NCBI RefSeq assembly: GCF_009846745.1
Contig: NZ_AQPF01000013.1
Coordinates: 1 to 64,000, forward strand
Source: Alloalcanivorax xiamenensis
GTDB lineage: Bacteria > Pseudomonadota > Gammaproteobacteria > Pseudomonadales > Alcanivoracaceae
Direction: 5' to 3'
DNA length: 64,000 nucleotides
Shown: positions 35,445 to 43,472 of the stretch, piece by piece
Layout of the letters: every line of letters starts with the position of its first letter
Position numbering within the stretch: position 1 is the first letter of the stretch
The notes under the pieces: generated by a model
The model's input: the letters and a program-made list of their open reading frames with translations, nothing else
The model's database searches: none
What the model was told of the DNA's origin: nothing
Position numbers and translations under genes: made by a program

Positions 35445-35571
35445 GGTGTCCCCCCTTGTTGTGCACTTGAACGACGATGTTCAAGCAACAACGCCGGCGG
35501 CCCCCACCGCCGGCGTGCGCGCCCGGCCCGCATCGGAATAGTGTCATGCGCGGGACGGGCGGGTGCGGAGG

Positions 35572-36024
35572 TTATTGTCGGCCACTGTGGCCGAAGCCGC
35601 CGCTACCCCGTTGGCTTTCTGTGAACTGCTCCACCTGCTGCCAGACCACCTGCCGCACCGGCACGATCACCAACTGCGCCACCCGCTCACCGGGCTCCAG
35701 AGTGAAAGCATTTTGCCCCCGGTTCCAGCAGGAGACCATCAATTCGCCCTGGTAATCGGAGTCGATCAGCCCCACCAGATTACCCAGCACGATGCCGTGC
35801 TTGTGCCCCAGGCCGGAGCGCGGCAGCACCAGGCCGGCGTAACCGGGATCGGCGATGTGGATCGACAAACCGGTGGGCAGCAAAGTGGAATCCCCCGGCG
35901 CCAGGCTGATGGCTTCGTCCAGCATGGCGCGCAGGTCCAGGCCGGCGGAGCCTTCGGTGGCGTAATGGGGCAAGGGAATGGTGTCGCCCAGACGCGGGTC
36001 GAGCACTCGATATTGCAGGTTCAT
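35572..36024 (-). CDS. dut: deoxyuridine 5'-triphosphate nucleotidohydrolase
   Basis: Dut hydrolyses dUTP to dUMP, keeping uracil out of DNA and supplying dTMP synthesis. The 150-residue protein has the five trimeric dUTPase motifs: AGLDLRA, PRSGLGHKHGIVLGN, GLIDSDYQGEL, RVAQLV and the C-terminal GSGGFGHSG arm that closes the active site. It lies between coaBC and the algC-like gene on the same strand, as in Pseudomonas. Confidence 0.97.
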   Translation of the reverse strand: MNLQYRVLDPRLGDTIPLPHYATEGSAGLDLRAMLDEAISLAPGDSTLLPTGLSIHIADPGYAGLVLPRSGLGHKHGIVLGNLVGLIDSDYQGELMVSCWNRGQNAFTLEPGERVAQLVIVPVRQVVWQQVEQFTESQRGSGGFGHSGRQ

Positions 36025-36084
36025 GTGTTATCCCGGGTTGATGACGAATCGACGAATAGCTTACACGAGACACGTTGGCACGTT

Positions 36085-36156
36085 GATTCGCTACCAAGGC
36101 AGCTTCCCACAGCGGCTCGGTAGCCCCCTTTGTGGGAAGCGAGCTTGCTCGCGAAT
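36085..36156. repeat. facing pair of palindromic repeats with different stems
   Basis: The reverse unit has a GCTACCAAGGCAGC stem and the forward unit AGCGAGC-TT-GCTCGCG (36138-36153). Both keep GTGGGA and CGAAT flanks. They lie between coaBC and dut, where no gene is seen. Confidence 0.8.
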
Positions 36157-36271
36157 GCAGCGTGAATTCACATATCCAAGACCAATCGGCTGGCCACGGC
36201 AATGGAGTCTGCGGTCAAGCGCCAGAGCTTCCCCATTTGTAAGGCAGCAGTGCCCACGGCCGTGATTTTCT

Positions 36272-37471
36272 TCAGTCCTTGTACCGTATCGCGATCAGTT
36301 CGATCAATTGCTTGGCGATCTGTCGTTTGGACGCCAGCGGCAGTACCTTGTGGCCGCCGGGCCAGATCACGGTCAGGGCGTTATTGTCGCTGTTGAAACC
36401 CACATTGCTGCCGGACACATCGTTGGTGGCGATCATGTCCAGCTTCTTGTTGGTCAGCTTGCCCTGGGCGTAGCTCATCACGTCCTGGGTTTCCGCGGCG
36501 AAGCCCACGGTGAAGGGGCGTTTGTCGTGGCTGGCCACCGCGGCGATGATGTCCGGGTTCTTCACCAGGGTCAGGTGAATCTCCTCGGTGGACTTCTTGA
36601 TCTTGTGGTCCGCGGTCACCGTCGGCCGGTAGTCCGCCACGGCGGCGGTGGCGATGAACACATCGCAGCCCTGCTCCACCACTCCCATGCTGGTCTCGTA
36701 CATATCCTGGGCGCGTACCACGTCGATACGATGCACCCGCTCCGGCGTTGGCAAGGCCACCGGACCGGCGATCAGCGTGACCCGGGCACCCGCTTCCGCG
36801 GCCGCCTCCGCCAGAGCGAAGCCCATCTTGCCGGAACTCTTGTTGGTCAGGTAACGCACCGGATCGATCGGCTCGCGGGTGGGGCCGGCGGTGATCACCA
36901 CATGCCTGCCGGTGAGCAGATCGTAATTAAAGATATCCGCTGCCCGCTGAATGATCTCTTCCGGCTCCAGCATGCGGCCGGGGCCCACCTCGCCGCAGGC
37001 CTGGCTGCCGGAACCGGGGCCGAAGATATGGATGCCTTTCTCCTGCAGGATCAGCTGATTCTTCTGCGTGGCGCTATCCGCCCACATCTGCTGATTCATG
37101 GCCGGCGCGATGGCAATGGGCGCGCCGGTGGCCAGGCACAGGGTGGTCAGCAGATCGTTGCCGTGGCCGTGGGCCAGACGGGCGAGGAAATTGGCGGAGG
37201 CCGGAGCAATCAGGATCAGGTCGGCCCAGCGCGCCAGTTCGATGTGCCCCATCGCCGCCTCGGCGCGGGGGTCGAGAAGGTCGGTGTGCACCGGTTGCCC
37301 GGACAGCGCCTGCATGGTCAGCGGCGTGATGAACTCACAGGCTCCCTGGGTCATCACCACGCGCACCTCGGCGCCGGCGTCCTGCAGGCGACGGACCAGA
37401 TCCGCTGCCTTGTAAGCGGCGATGCCGCCGGTGACGCCGAGAAGAATTCGCTTACTAATCAAACGTTGCAT
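36272..37471 (-). CDS. coaBC: bifunctional phosphopantothenoylcysteine synthetase/decarboxylase
   Basis: CoaBC joins 4'-phosphopantothenate and cysteine (CoaB) and decarboxylates the product (CoaC, FMN) in coenzyme A synthesis. From 37471 the protein has 399 residues: ILLGVTGGIAAYKAADLVRRL at the start, PAMNQQMW and ACGEVGPGRMLEPEEI (catalytic Cys) in CoaC. CoaB follows with ITAGPTREPIDPVRYLTNKSSGKMG and the KIKK Lys near residue 288. A longer in-frame start at 37540 lacks family support. The ATG overlaps the edge of a LexA-type box, so transcription may respond to DNA damage. Confidence 0.95.
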   Translation of the reverse strand: MQRLISKRILLGVTGGIAAYKAADLVRRLQDAGAEVRVVMTQGACEFITPLTMQALSGQPVHTDLLDPRAEAAMGHIELARWADLILIAPASANFLARLAHGHGNDLLTTLCLATGAPIAIAPAMNQQMWADSATQKNQLILQEKGIHIFGPGSGSQACGEVGPGRMLEPEEIIQRAADIFNYDLLTGRHVVITAGPTREPIDPVRYLTNKSSGKMGFALAEAAAEAGARVTLIAGPVALPTPERVHRIDVVRAQDMYETSMGVVEQGCDVFIATAAVADYRPTVTADHKIKKSTEEIHLTLVKNPDIIAAVASHDKRPFTVGFAAETQDVMSYAQGKLTNKKLDMIATNDVSGSNVGFNSDNNALTVIWPGGHKVLPLASKRQIAKQLIELIAIRYKD

Positions 37472-37490
37472 ACTGTATTTCCGTACAGTA
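37471..37490. promoter_or_regulatory. near-consensus LexA (SOS) box
   Basis: TACTGTATTTCCGTACAGTA contains CTGT-N8-ACAG and matches the E. coli LexA consensus TACTGTATATATATACAGTA except in the central bases. It lies in the 136-bp region between coaBC (minus) and radC (plus), touching the coaBC start codon. It could repress either gene or both. Confidence 0.75.
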
Positions 37491-37607
37491 GTTTGGGGTG
37501 GACGCTTTCGCAGTGTATGCCCAATGCCGGGCGGTGACAAACGGGCCAGGGGGCGGCGATTGGCGTCGGCTAGCAGGGCACTAAACCATCATCACGGAGG
37601 ATATCCA

Positions 37608-38282
37608 ATGGCAATAACGGACTGGCCGGAAAACGAACGCCCGCGGGAAAAGCTGCTGCAGCGGGGCGCGGCGGCACTGAGTGACGCGGAGCTGCTGGCG
37701 GTGTTGTTGCGCACTGGTCTGCGGGGCTGTTCCGCGGTGGACCTGGGGCGCAATCTGTTGAATGAGGCTGGCGATCTGCGGGCACTGCTGGATCTGCCTC
37801 CGGAGCGCATGCGGCGTATGCGCGGGCTGGGAGGCACCCGCCTGACCCAGTTGCTGGCATCGGTGGAGCTGGGGAAACGTTATGTCGCCTTGGAACTCAA
37901 GAAGGAAGTGACCCTCAGTGAACCCGAGCCGGCCGCGCGCATGTTCATGTCGGAGCTGCGCGGGGAGCCCAGTGAGGTGTTCGCGGTACTGTTCATGGAC
38001 AACAAGAACCGCATGCTCGGCTTCGAGAAGCTGTTCCGTGGCACCGTGGACGCCGCCGCCGTCTACCCGAGGGAAGTGGTGCGGCGGGCGCTGGACCACA
38101 ATGCGTCCAGCATCATCGTCGGGCACAATCACCCCTCGGGCATCGCCGAGCCCAGCCGCGCGGACCGCGATGTCACCCGCCGCCTCAGCGACGCCCTGAA
38201 CCTGGTGGATGTCCGCCTGCTGGATCACCTGGTGATCGGTGACAACCAGTGGCAGTCCCTGGGCCGCCTCGGCTGGCTGTAG
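37608..38282 (+). CDS. radC: RadC-family JAB1/MPN domain protein
   Basis: RadC proteins carry a JAMM metalloprotease-like domain; the old DNA-repair assignment in E. coli was due to another mutation, and the role remains unclear. The 224-residue protein has the family start ITDWPENERPREKLL, two HhH-like segments (about 20-80) and the JAMM motif HNHPSG...SRADRD near residue 170. ACGGAGG at 37594-37600 decides the ATG at 37608. A LexA-type box lies 120 bp upstream. Confidence 0.95.
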   Translation: MAITDWPENERPREKLLQRGAAALSDAELLAVLLRTGLRGCSAVDLGRNLLNEAGDLRALLDLPPERMRRMRGLGGTRLTQLLASVELGKRYVALELKKEVTLSEPEPAARMFMSELRGEPSEVFAVLFMDNKNRMLGFEKLFRGTVDAAAVYPREVVRRALDHNASSIIVGHNHPSGIAEPSRADRDVTRRLSDALNLVDVRLLDHLVIGDNQWQSLGRLGWL

Positions 38283-38311
38283 CGGCGGGCTCGCGCGCTT
38301 CCCGCCACCCC

Positions 38312-38412
38312 GCTACAAAGCCGCTGTGGGAGGCCGGGGCAGGATTCGCCAGCAAGCTGGCTTCCCACAGTGTGCTACGAAGCCGCTGTGGGAAGCTGCC
38401 TTGGCAGCGAAT
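38312..38412. repeat. three palindromic repeats
   Basis: A forward unit with a degenerate stem (38318-38350), a reverse unit TTCGCCAGCAAGCTGGCTTCCCAC (in part, 38344-38368) and a forward unit AGCTGCC-TT-GGCAGCG (38394-38409). They occupy most of the gap between radC and rpmB. Confidence 0.8.
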
Positions 38413-38546
38413 ACCGGCCCTGCCAGCCCTCCCCAATGCACCGCCATCGACGCTTTCCGCTTGATCCCGGGAGCGGGGTCTGGTATAAAACGCGGCCTTA
38501 TTCCGGGGCTGCCCCGCCCCTATGTGATCATCACGGGAGCAAGATC

Positions 38547-38783
38547 ATGTCCAAGGTTTGCCAGGTGACCGGCAAGCGCCCGGTAACGGGCCACAACGTG
38601 TCCCACTCGAACATCAAGACCAAGCGTCGGTTCGAACCGAATTTGCACTACCACCGTTTCTGGGTGGAAAGCGAAAAGCGCTTTGTGCGTCTGCGCGTGT
38701 CCTCCAAAGGCATGCGCATCATCGATAAGAAGGGTATCGACTCAGTACTGACCGATATCCGTGCCCGCGGCATTCGAGTTTAA
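38547..38783 (+). CDS. rpmB: 50S ribosomal protein L28
   Basis: The 78-residue protein matches L28: MSKVCQVTGKRP, then SHSNIKTKRRFEPN and FWVESEKRFVRLRVSSKGMR. GGGAGC at 38535-38540 precedes the ATG. rpmG follows after 11 bp, forming the standard L28-L33 pair. Confidence 0.98.
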   Translation: MSKVCQVTGKRPVTGHNVSHSNIKTKRRFEPNLHYHRFWVESEKRFVRLRVSSKGMRIIDKKGIDSVLTDIRARGIRV

Positions 38784-38794
38784 GGAGCTGACCC

Positions 38795-38962
38795 ATGGCC
38801 GGTCCGGTTCGTGAAAAGATTCGTCTGGTGTCCTCTGAAGGCACCGGTCACTTCTACACCACCACCAAAAACAAGCGTCTCCATCCGGAAAAGATGGAAA
38901 CCAAAAAGTTTGATCCGGTGGTACGCAAGCACGTGATGTACAAGGAAGCGAAAATCAAGTAA
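38795..38962 (+). CDS. rpmG: 50S ribosomal protein L33
   Basis: A 55-residue protein, too short for many gene finders, is encoded directly after rpmB with AAGGAG at 38782-38787. It has the L33 sequence features REKIRLVSSEGTGHFYTT and KKFDPVVRKHV, ending YKEAKIK. It lacks the zinc-binding cysteines found in some L33 paralogs. A strong terminator follows. Confidence 0.98.
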   Translation: MAGPVREKIRLVSSEGTGHFYTTTKNKRLHPEKMETKKFDPVVRKHVMYKEAKIK

Positions 38963-38996
38963 CGCTTCCCCAGCCTGGCACGGGGCGAACAGATAA

Positions 38997-39030
38997 AGGC
39001 CTGGTGGCACAAGCCACCGGGCCTTTTGTT
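38997..39030 (+). terminator. Rho-independent terminator of rpmBG
   Basis: An 11-bp stem (38998-39008 with 39013-39023, one G-T pair) with a four-base ACAA loop is followed by TTTTGTT. It ends the rpmB-rpmG transcript. Confidence 0.9.
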
Positions 39031-39078
39031 GTGCCCGCCAATTGCCGCCATTTCCCACGGAACCAATTGCCTACAACT

Positions 39079-39442
39079 ACGAAGACGCTGTGGGGGGCTT
39101 GCCTGCAAGCGAATAGGACAACGCCGGAGGCCGGAATTCGCCAGCAAGCTGGTCTCCCACAGTCTTACCACAAGGCCGCTGTGGGAAGCTTGCTTGCAAG
39201 CGAACGTCCCAACGCGGCAGGGGGCGGGACTTGCCAGCAAGCTGGTCTCCCACAGTCTTACCACAAGGCCGCTGTGGGAAGCTTGCTTGCAAGCGAACGT
39301 CCCAACGCGGCAGGGGGCGGGACTTGCCAGCAAGCTGGTCTCCCACAGTCTTACTACAAGGCCGCTGTGGGAAGCTTGCTTGCAAGCGAATGGCCAATGG
39401 TCCAGAGACATTCGCGGCCAAGGCCGCTCCCCACAGCGGCTT
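39079..39442. repeat. palindromic repeat array with 93-bp tandem period
   Basis: Alternating units run from 39079 to 39442. A 93-bp unit (one forward AGCTTGC-TT-GCAAGCG element plus one reverse CCAGCAAGCTGG element) is repeated exactly at 39175-39267 and 39268-39360, with a partial third copy from 39361. The last reverse unit (39409-39437) has a GGCCAAGGCC stem. No gene lies in this stretch. Confidence 0.88.
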
Positions 39443-39733
39443 AATAACCCGCCTCCTTCTGATGCTGGAATGCCAGCACATAGACGGTATCGTCGGCGGG
39501 TTCAAAGCGGTACAGCGCGATATGGCCAGAATCTCCGAAAGGAATCACCAACTCACGCAATACAGGAATCGCTTCGTCCGGGCGGCCAACGGTGGGAGTT
39601 GATTCCAGTAGCAAAAAGTGCTGCTCAATGACCTGTCCGGCGCGCCGGGCCGCCTCGGGAGCCTTGTCAAGCAGGACCGGCGGCACCTCGCCGGGCCTTG
39701 AGTTGCTCGGGCAGTAATGACTATTCGTGGCAC
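39441..39733 (-). pseudogene. frameshifted RelE/ParE-family toxin
   Basis: The start MPRIVITARATQGPARCRR (from 39733, overlapping the antitoxin end) and the remainder LLDKAPEAARRAGQVIEQHF...GRPDEAIPVLRELVIPFGDSG...YVLAFQHQKEAGY are typical of one ParE-like toxin. They lie in different frames. One extra base around 39672-39678 would join them, giving ARCRRFLLDKAPEAARR. So the gene carries an apparent one-base deletion and should be inactive, unless this is a sequencing error. Its antitoxin upstream is intact. Confidence 0.8.
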
Positions 39734-39993
39734 TCGGGAGTATCCTGTTCATTGTCAGTGCCCCAGGTCTTCAACCAGTCACGAACTTCCTGCCCCGTCA
39801 GATGCTGTCCTGTTTCCTGATAGGCTTGCCAGGAGGCCAGCGCTTCTTGCCGAAAGCTTTCGCGTGCTTCCTCCCGTTCAACATACTGCTGAATAGCCTC
39901 CAGCATGAGCCAGTGGGCCGAACGGCGCCGTTGATTGGCAAGGTGCTGGACGCGGCTTTTCAGTTCGTCGTCGATCTTCAGGGGCGTTGCCAT
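39721..39993 (-). CDS. ribbon-helix-helix antitoxin (CopG/RelB-like)
   Basis: The 90-residue protein has an N-terminal ribbon-helix-helix (PLKIDDELKSRVQHLANQRRRSAHWLMLEAIQQYV, in two helices, about 4-40) and an acidic C-terminal tail for toxin binding. GAGGG six bases upstream decides the ATG at 39993. The toxin gene overlapping its end is frameshifted, so this antitoxin is an orphan in effect, but it may still repress its own promoter. Confidence 0.85.
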   Translation of the reverse strand: MATPLKIDDELKSRVQHLANQRRRSAHWLMLEAIQQYVEREEARESFRQEALASWQAYQETGQHLTGQEVRDWLKTWGTDNEQDTPECHE

Positions 39994-40011
39994 GATGGGC
40001 CCTCGTATCAA

Positions 40012-40534
40012 TAAGTAATACCTGGTGATAAACTGGCCTCCACCTGATCAAATGTCCAGTCCCCGATCACGGCCGGGCGCGATTCAAGCTGCCTCATCCC
40101 AACCTTCCCACCAGTAGGTTGAAGCTCAAAATGTCACCGCATATTCATTGTCCGGGAATAAAACTGAAACCCGGCCGGCGCCTTTCCGTCCTTAAAATCC
40201 ATCCTTATGCAATCTTATGTAACGCTTTGTACGTTGCCCGCACTCTTGTGATCTGATTCTCAGCATGATTTTACATATCGCATATAGGAAATGTGACTGA
40301 GCGCACTTTTTCATAATGACAAAATGACATTATTTCATTTGGAGTCAGGTTTTTGCACACTCAAAACAACTCAGTGCGTATTCGGAAAATGTAAAATGCA
40401 GACGGGGAGGTGCCAAGGGAGTCGGGGGGTAAGCAAAACCACTTATCGCATGCCACCGGCCGATTATCTTAAGAGCGGATCTGTAAGTGATTGAAATAGC
40501 TACGTGTATTTACGCAGTATGCACAAAGTAGAAC
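40012..40534. other. gene-free region upstream of the Tad operon
   Basis: More than 500 bp without a supported gene, clearly richer in A and T than the surrounding DNA (for example 40200-40400). It probably holds regulatory sites for flp and the antitoxin gene. I see no palindromic REP units here, unlike most large gaps in this window. Confidence 0.5.
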
Positions 40535-40564
40535 TTGTGACGAACGTCACACCGCATCTACGAT
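40535..40564 (+). promoter_or_regulatory. candidate flp promoter overlapped by a palindrome
   Basis: TTGTGA (40535-40540) and TACGAT (40559-40564) with an 18-bp spacer resemble a sigma-70 promoter 60 bp before flp. The perfect palindrome GTGACGAACGTCAC (40537-40550) overlaps the -35 element and could be a repressor site. Confidence 0.4.
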
Positions 40565-40625
40565 TAAAACTGAAAGGTGCCCCTGTCTGGGGGGTAATTA
40601 AAAAGCCGCAAGGGAGCGCTTTAAA

Positions 40626-40868
40626 ATGAAACTGATCCAATCCATTAATACCGCCACTCAATTCCTGATGGCGCGTCTCTTTTCCCAAATGCCAACCCGT
40701 AGTAACCGCCAGCGTGGGGCTAGTGCGTTGGAATATATCGTGCTCGCTGCCGCAATTATCATCATCGTTGGTTTGTTAGCCGCCAGTGGTGCTGGAGATA
40801 AATTGATTGAGGTCTTCGAGGGTCTTTTTGACGACGCCGCTGGCGTTAGCGGGCCTGCAGCTGGTTGA
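40626..40868 (+). CDS. flp: Flp-family type IVb pilin
   Basis: Flp is the major subunit of Tad pili, used for surface adhesion. The 80-residue prepilin has a long leader ending RQRG, cleavage between Gly31 and Ala32, then ASALEYIVLAAAIIIIVGLLA with Glu at +5 and Tyr at +6, the Flp hallmark. A short Asp/Gly-rich tail follows. AGGGAG at 40611-40616 supports the start. It is the first gene of the Tad operon. Confidence 0.95.
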   Translation: MKLIQSINTATQFLMARLFSQMPTRSNRQRGASALEYIVLAAAIIIIVGLLAASGAGDKLIEVFEGLFDDAAGVSGPAAG

Positions 40869-40909
40869 TCTTCAGGTAAATTCGTTGTTGCAGGGCTTGA
40901 GGCTGAGTC

Positions 40910-41353
40910 ATGAGATCTCGTGAAGACGGGGCGATAACATTGGAGTTCATAATGTTGTTTCCCGTGATTGTAGCCATGCTCTACGCGGCCGGAATCTATG
41001 GCGTTACGTTTTTCGCCAAGTACCAGATTCAGGACGTAGCTGATCGAGCCGTTACATCGGGTTTATATGTGGATCGCTCAGCCTTCGCCGCCGCCGATAT
41101 TTCGGCGGCGGTGGCGGCCAGGGCGAGTGCCACTCTTGAAGGCCTGAAAAATAATTTGCCAGAAAGCTGGCGAGGACGGCTCGAAGGTGGCTGCGCTACA
41201 GAAAGCATCAGTGGTATTGAGGTTGTTCGATGCTCTTTGACCTATCCGAATTTTAAGACAAATCCGATCGCGCCAGGCTTGAGCTTTGGATGGTTGGGAA
41301 CGTTTCCGCCCTTACCGGATGCGTTGAGTGTAGAAGCCAGGGCTGCATTCTGA
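40910..41353 (+). CDS. tadE: TadE-like minor pseudopilin
   Basis: The 147-residue protein starts with a short basic leader and a prepilin-like segment (DG|AITLEFIMLFPVIVAMLYAAG) with Glu at +5, one membrane helix and a soluble C-terminal part with two Cys. TadE and TadF are pseudopilins needed for Tad pilus assembly. Only one such gene is present here; no separate TadF is seen. Confidence 0.85.
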   Translation: MRSREDGAITLEFIMLFPVIVAMLYAAGIYGVTFFAKYQIQDVADRAVTSGLYVDRSAFAAADISAAVAARASATLEGLKNNLPESWRGRLEGGCATESISGIEVVRCSLTYPNFKTNPIAPGLSFGWLGTFPPLPDALSVEARAAF

Positions 41354-41398
41354 CCGCGAGCCAGTAGCCCTGAATAAAGGACTATCCCGGAGGGGGAT

Positions 41399-42310
41399 AT
41401 GGGAACTCGAGTGTTATACGCGCTGCCGGCGCTATTGCTGGCGGCTCTGGCGCTTATCCTCGCAGTGGTGGGGTTGAGCCGTGATCCGGAACCAGCCCCG
41501 GTGCCCGTCACCGTGCAGCAAGGCGACCAGGCAAGAACGAAAGCAGCGGCACACCGCTATTGGGTGGTAACCCGGGGCGTGCCGGCCGGTGAGCCTTTGA
41601 CTCAGGACATGTTGGCGGAAGTCACCTCGGAGTCCCCGTTGCCGGATGGTATGTCGGCGGAGCAGTCATTGGTGGGGCAGGCGTTGGTACAGGATGTGCG
41701 TGCCGGAGAATTGCTAACCAAGCGCCACCTGGAAGGTGGTGGTCGCCCGTTACCTGATGCGGTGCCGGAAGGCTTCCGGGCAATCGCTCTCCCAGTGGAC
41801 AACGTCGTTGGCGCTGGTGGTTTGCTGCAACCGGGCGACCGGGTTGACGTGATCTCCGCGTTCACCCGGACGGAAGGAAAGAAAGGGCCGGCTGCCATGG
41901 TGGTCCAGAAAGATCTTGAGGTATTGGCGGTACATGGCAATCTGGCTGGCAGCGTGCCGGCCGATGACGAGGACCGGCGCCGAAATGCCAATAACACCGT
42001 TGTCCTGGCAGTGCCGGAAGAGAAAATACCCAGTCTGTTGTTGGCCTCGACTCAAAGCACTCTGCGCTTGTCCGTTCATGGTTCCGGTGTTCGCGTGATT
42101 GAAGAATCGGAAGTGGTCGAAGAGCCGGAAACACCGACAGAGGAGGGGCAGGTGCTCGCGGAGGCGGCGGAACCGGCCAAGCCTTTCTACCTGGAAGACT
42201 TTTTCCCCAAAGAAGAGAAGCCTGTGAGCGCGCCGGTTGTGCGCCGTTCCCCGGGACACCGGGTGCAGGTATTCGAAGGATCCGAAGCGAGGAGCACCTA
42301 TGTACGTTAA
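41399..42310 (+). CDS. cpaB: Flp pilus assembly protein CpaB/RcpC
   Basis: CpaB is a periplasmic protein linked to the outer-membrane secretin. The 303-residue protein has an N-terminal membrane anchor (about 5-25), an SAF domain starting at HRYWVVTRGVPAGEPLTQDML (about 51-70) and the RAIALPVDNVVGAGGLLQPGDRVDV core of the RcpC family. The C-terminal tail is acidic and proline-rich. Its stop lies inside the cpaC start region (11-bp overlap). Confidence 0.92.
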   Translation: MGTRVLYALPALLLAALALILAVVGLSRDPEPAPVPVTVQQGDQARTKAAAHRYWVVTRGVPAGEPLTQDMLAEVTSESPLPDGMSAEQSLVGQALVQDVRAGELLTKRHLEGGGRPLPDAVPEGFRAIALPVDNVVGAGGLLQPGDRVDVISAFTRTEGKKGPAAMVVQKDLEVLAVHGNLAGSVPADDEDRRRNANNTVVLAVPEEKIPSLLLASTQSTLRLSVHGSGVRVIEESEVVEEPETPTEEGQVLAEAAEPAKPFYLEDFFPKEEKPVSAPVVRRSPGHRVQVFEGSEARSTYVR

Positions 42311-43472
42311 ATACGGGCTGCGCCTGCTGCTGGGCGGGCTGATGATGCTGGTGACTATTCTGGCACACGCGGAAGGAGAACTCCCTGCATCCACCTCGCT
42401 GGCGCCGGGTGATCAGAAGGTGCTGGTTTTTCCGGAGCAGGTTACCAAGGTGGCGACATCCGATCCCGAGGTGGCAACGCTGACAGTGAGCGGCCCCCAG
42501 GAATTGCTGCTCACCGCCAAACAGGAAGGATCGGCGGAGATCACAGTCTGGTTGCGTGGAAACAGCAAGCCTTTGCGCAGTGTGGTGGTGGTCGCGACCA
42601 CCCAGGGGGCGGCACTGCCTTTCGGTACTCAGGTACAGACCGATGTCCGTGTTCTGGAAGTGAACCGGTCTGAGTTGAACAGCCTGGGGGTGTACTACGC
42701 CAATCTGTTCAATGGCGGAGATACCGCCATTGGGGTGGCGCCTCCCGGCCAGGGTTTTCGAGGGTTTGGTAGTGCATCATCCGCTCAGGACGCGCTGAGT
42801 TCCGACGGTTTCAGTTTGTTCCGTATCGGTAGCAACTCCCTCACCATTATCAATGCCCTCGAGTCCGGTGGCTTCGCGTACACGCTGGCCGAACCGTCGC
42901 TGACCAGTCTGAGCGGTCAGAGTGCCTCTTTCCTGGCTGGTGGGGAATTTCCTGTGCCCACACGCAGTGATAATACTGGTGTGCAGATTGAGTATAAGGA
43001 ATTCGGGGTGGGTGTAACGTTGACGCCGACGGTGATCAGCGGTGAGCAGATCATCCTCAAGGTGGCGCCGGAAGTGAGTGAACTGGATTATTCCGTCGGT
43101 GTGCAAACCGGTGGCGTTCAGGTTCCGGGCTTGCGCCTCCGTCGCTCCGAAACCACGGTATCATTGGCACCAGGGGAGACTTTCATCATCAGCGGACTGG
43201 TCAGCCGCAGCACCATCAACAGCAGTGACCGTATCCCCGGGTTGGGTAACATTCCGGTACTGGGTGCTTTCTTCCGGTCCAGCCGTATTTCCCGTGATGA
43301 TAAAGAGCTGGTGATGGTGGTGACCCCGCACCTGGTGACGCCGCGCAAGCCGTCGGATCCTCCCTTGGTGATGCCGGGGGTCGGGTATCGTGAAAGCAGT
43401 ACGGGCTGGTTCGATATGGCCACGGAACCGCGCCGGGGTTCCCGGCCCATTCGTCATGGAGTGAGCTGGTGA
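42300..43472 (+). CDS. cpaC: Tad secretin CpaC/RcpA
   Basis: This secretin forms the outer-membrane channel for the Flp pilus. From the ATG at 42300 the protein has 390 residues: a signal peptide (about 1-24, LAHA-E), the N-terminal pilus/BON-like region (GDQKVLVFPEQVTKVATSDPEVA), and the secretin domain. VTLTPTVISGEQIILKVAPEVS, SLAPGETFIISGL and LGNIPVLGAFFRS are present. GAGGAG six bases upstream decides the start. Length is slightly short of some homologs but all core motifs are there. Confidence 0.93.
   Translation: MYVKYGLRLLLGGLMMLVTILAHAEGELPASTSLAPGDQKVLVFPEQVTKVATSDPEVATLTVSGPQELLLTAKQEGSAEITVWLRGNSKPLRSVVVVATTQGAALPFGTQVQTDVRVLEVNRSELNSLGVYYANLFNGGDTAIGVAPPGQGFRGFGSASSAQDALSSDGFSLFRIGSNSLTIINALESGGFAYTLAEPSLTSLSGQSASFLAGGEFPVPTRSDNTGVQIEYKEFGVGVTLTPTVISGEQIILKVAPEVSELDYSVGVQTGGVQVPGLRLRRSETTVSLAPGETFIISGLVSRSTINSSDRIPGLGNIPVLGAFFRSSRISRDDKELVMVVTPHLVTPRKPSDPPLVMPGVGYRESSTGWFDMATEPRRGSRPIRHGVSW

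Noticed and set aside
39004..39631. Open frames with repeated peptide blocks near rpmG
   Set aside because: Translation of the 93-bp repeat array, not a repeat protein; no ribosome site and both strands are equally open.
40339..40360. Possible sigma-54 promoter upstream of flp (GG and GC elements)
   Set aside because: The spacing between GG and GC is 12 bases instead of 10, so it does not fit the -24/-12 pattern.
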